Positions 61,927 to 64,000 of a DNA stretch of 64,000 nucleotides are shown in pieces (position 1 is the first letter of the stretch; each line of letters begins with the position of its first letter). The notes below the pieces were generated by a model. That model was not told the DNA's origin. It searched no databases and was given only the letters and a program-made list of their open reading frames with translations. Position numbers and translations under genes: made by a program. The stretch is from Bacteroidota bacterium (GTDB lineage: Bacteria; Bacteroidota; Bacteroidia; B-17B0; Aurantibacillaceae): positions 969,809 through 1,033,808 of the forward strand of contig JAFLBH010000001.1 of assembly GCA_017303905.1 (NCBI GenBank), written 5' to 3'.

Positions 61927-61964
61927 AGCCCTGTCATTGTTCAAAAATGACAGGGCTTTTTCTT
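61927..61964 (+). terminator. terminator of recQ
   Basis: AGCCCTGTCATT-GTTCAAA-AATGACAGGGCT followed by TTTTTC. Confidence 0.9.
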
Positions 61965-62004
61965 TATTTTCGCATACTTTATTGTAATTTTTTGCGTTAA
62001 ATAA

Positions 62005-63567
62005 TTGGTGTTTCCTCCCCGTATCCATAGATATATTTTTATTATCGGACTTATCGGTTTAGCGGCCGGTATGATGTTTGGAACAGTTCCTACCAGTATT
62101 CCGCAATTTGTATTATTTGGTAATTGGTTGCTGGAAGGTCGCTGGAAAGAAAAATGGAGTTTTATTAAGTCGAATCACCTGTTTTGGATTTTAAGTTCTG
62201 TTTTCTTATTGCATCTAGCCGGATTAATTTTTACTATCGATTTACCAAGAGGGATTGACGATATCCGCATAAAAATTCCAATGCTTTTACTGCCTCTTGT
62301 GTTCTTTAGTACTTCGCCTTTAACAAAAAGCGAATTGAATTTAGTGTTGAAGTTTTTTGTAGCCGGTGTTGTGGTAAGCGCGATGTGGTGTTTGTTTTAT
62401 AATTTCTCACACGAATTAACCGACATACGTAAAGCCTCGCGTTTTATGTCACACATTCGCTTTGGCTTATTTATCAATTTGGCCATTGCTGTGCTGGTTT
62501 ATTTCTTTAAAGAGACGAAAAGTATAAATGGCAAATCAGGTGTGCTTATTCTTGTTCTTTTTTTAATTGCCACCATGTTCGTATTAAGTCTGGTTACAGG
62601 TTTGGTAATGCTTACGATTATGGTGGGAGTGTATCTGCTCTATTTAGTGTTAAAGCAAAAAACAATTTTTAAAGTAGCGGGTTTATCAGCAATCATAATA
62701 CTTTCAGTCATTGCATTTTATTTTTTTAAATCCGAGTGGCAACAATTTAACTTCGTTTCAACCGATAAATCAAACTCTCAAAAAAGCACAAGTTATTCAG
62801 GCCGCGCTTATTTTACTCCCGATACTGCCAATAAGCACAAAGAAAATGGTTATTACATCACGTATAATTTGCAGTACGATGAGTTGCATGAGCAATGGCC
62901 CTTACGTAGTAAATTACCCGTATATGGAAAGGATAAAAAGGGCGGGAAAGTCATTTGGACATTAATTCGTTATTTATCCAGTAAGGGTTTAACGAAAGAT
63001 TCAGCCGGAATCGCTTCCTTAACCAATGAAGATATAGCTAATATTGAAAGCGGAGTAACTAATTATTTATATGTTGATGCATCACCGATTGCAAATCGAT
63101 TGCATGAATTGTTTTGGGAATACAGAGATTATAAACAAGGAAGTAATCCCTCAGGTAATACCTTGCTGATGCGGATGGAATTTTGGAAAGCGGCGATTTA
63201 CATTATTAAAAGAAGTCCTTGGATTGGAGTGGGGACAGGCGATGTGCAACGTGCTTTCGATAAAGCGTATTATCGCACCGAAACAAAACTTAGTCGCGAA
63301 TGGCGCTTGCGTTCACACAATCAATTTTTAGCTATTACAGTTGCCTTCGGTGTAATCGGACTTGTTGTGTTTTTATTCTCACTTGCGTATCCGGCTGTTG
63401 CTTTGAGAAATTATTTGCACGGATTATACTTTGTGTTTCTTTTAATTGCTGTTGTGTCTTTTTTTACGGAAGATACTCTCGAAACGCAATCCGGCGTGAG
63501 CTTCTTCGCATTCTTTAATACACTTTTTATTTGGCTGGCTTCCTTCGCTAAAAAAGCAAAGCAATAG
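62005..63567 (+). CDS. O-antigen ligase family membrane protein
   Basis: About 520 residues with ten to twelve membrane helices and a large periplasmic loop (about 255-390). Near the C terminus, RSPWIGVGTGDVQRAFDKAYY and RLRSHNQFLAITVAFGVIGLVVFLF fit the Wzy_C/O-antigen ligase signature, where the loop Arg/His residues handle the lipid-linked sugar. Whether it is the ligase WaaL or the polymerase Wzy cannot be told. The start is TTG at 62005 or GTG at 62008; no ATG is near. Confidence 0.85.
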   Translation: MVFPPRIHRYIFIIGLIGLAAGMMFGTVPTSIPQFVLFGNWLLEGRWKEKWSFIKSNHLFWILSSVFLLHLAGLIFTIDLPRGIDDIRIKIPMLLLPLVFFSTSPLTKSELNLVLKFFVAGVVVSAMWCLFYNFSHELTDIRKASRFMSHIRFGLFINLAIAVLVYFFKETKSINGKSGVLILVLFLIATMFVLSLVTGLVMLTIMVGVYLLYLVLKQKTIFKVAGLSAIIILSVIAFYFFKSEWQQFNFVSTDKSNSQKSTSYSGRAYFTPDTANKHKENGYYITYNLQYDELHEQWPLRSKLPVYGKDKKGGKVIWTLIRYLSSKGLTKDSAGIASLTNEDIANIESGVTNYLYVDASPIANRLHELFWEYRDYKQGSNPSGNTLLMRMEFWKAAIYIIKRSPWIGVGTGDVQRAFDKAYYRTETKLSREWRLRSHNQFLAITVAFGVIGLVVFLFSLAYPAVALRNYLHGLYFVFLLIAVVSFFTEDTLETQSGVSFFAFFNTLFIWLASFAKKAKQ

Positions 63568-63571
63568 ACTC

Positions 63572-64000
63572 TTAGAATTTATAATCCTTGTAGTCGCGGG
63601 TAAATTCTTTTTCGTCAAATTTCGGATTCACTTGTAAGAAGTGATAATTGTATTCTTCAAACAAACCTTTATCATCATACACTTTTACGCCAATAGGCAA
63701 ATTGTAAAATTGATCGATGTAAAGAATAACCGTCTTCGCATAATAGTTTGGAACCTTAATGACTTGTCCGGGAGCAAGGATATCAAAGTAATCTTTCAAT
63801 TTCGGATTCATCTCAACAATCATGTATTCCGCTACAAATAATTTTCTGGCAATAGAGGTTAAATTTTCGGAAGCGCCAACAGTATACGTAGTCTGCGCGA
63901 AGTCTTTGTTATTGATGGTGATTTTATGACACGGACGATTATTATAGCGTTCTTCACCGTCGTATTTTACACCGTCTTCTAACTTATCGCCGAATTTCAA
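63572..64000 (-). CDS. LysM-containing protein, DUF1571-like, 5' end beyond window
   Basis: Only the last 142 codons lie in the window; the frame is open to its edge and the first codon there (TTG) is probably not the start. Residues TYTVGASENLTSIARKLFVAEYMIVEMNPKLKDYFDILAPGQVIKVPNYY are a LysM-type segment, followed by TVILYIDQFYNLPIGVKVYDDKGLFEEYNYHFLQVNPKFDEKEFTRDYKDY, the end of a DUF1571/outer-membrane-lipoprotein-carrier-like fold. LysM thus sits inside the other domain. Likely periplasmic. Confidence 0.65.
   Translation of the reverse strand: MKFGDKLEDGVKYDGEERYNNRPCHKITINNKDFAQTTYTVGASENLTSIARKLFVAEYMIVEMNPKLKDYFDILAPGQVIKVPNYYAKTVILYIDQFYNLPIGVKVYDDKGLFEEYNYHFLQVNPKFDEKEFTRDYKDYKF

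Overview
The window comes from an AT-rich chromosome of a Gram-negative Bacteroidota bacterium. The signs are type IX secretion (T9SS) C-terminal sorting domains on several secreted proteins, promoters of the form TTG-N18-20-TAnnTTTG, DUF2480, DUF3109 and DUF4349 proteins, an OMP_b-brl_3 receptor, LptC/KdsA/O-antigen ligase for a lipopolysaccharide envelope, and a SUF-type iron-sulfur operon. Order and genus cannot be settled from the sequence. No rRNA, CRISPR array, prophage or canonical transposase is visible; two tRNA genes are present.

Layout. 1-16 kb: small envelope genes, an AI-2E family transporter, tRNA-Val with a GIY-YIG nuclease, an OmpA-like protein, a DEAD-box helicase with a cold-shock protein, a lipoprotein methyltransferase, and two TPR/SpoIIE-phosphatase signalling paralogues around a DHFR-like reductase. 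15-18 kb: an HxlR/FrnE/DoxX redox cluster invaded by a KilA-N gene. 18-26 kb: rhomboid protease, a membrane SRPBCC protein, a TIR-domain protein and ribonucleotide reductase nrdB-nrdA. 26-32 kb: DUF4349 lipoprotein, a repeat-filled spacer, DUF3109 protein and two Gly-rich T9SS proteins. 31.8-40.4 kb: the operon sufA-sufB-(membrane protein)-sufC-sufD-sufS-sufE-(four-helix bundle)-sufT-DUF2480. 40-54 kb: secreted and outer-membrane proteins, an aminotransferase, an HldE-like kinase, a GxxExxY nuclease-like gene, ubiE/menG, kdsA and a TonB-receptor-like protein. 54.5-64 kb: tRNA-Phe, coaX, an outer-membrane protein, lptC, an ABC permease, recQ, O-antigen ligase and a truncated LysM protein.

The most striking content lies between the housekeeping genes. 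Four single-gene modules (GIY-YIG nuclease, KilA-N protein, four-helix-bundle protein, GxxExxY protein) sit between conserved genes, each bordered either by family-specific inverted repeats or by a duplicated 3' end of the neighbouring gene. At three loci (tRNA-Val, doxX, tRNA-Phe) the order is intact gene, inserted material, partial 3' copy, rho-independent terminator. Short perfect palindromes interrupt or border the partial copies, several of them lying in the loops of older hairpins (tRNA D and T arms, a terminator). One similar palindrome is inserted in frame in a SpoIIE phosphatase gene. The KilA-N gene and an upstream KilA-N remnant each contain a 30-32 bp perfect palindrome whose differences are compensatory. 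Whether any of this is already described could not be checked here.
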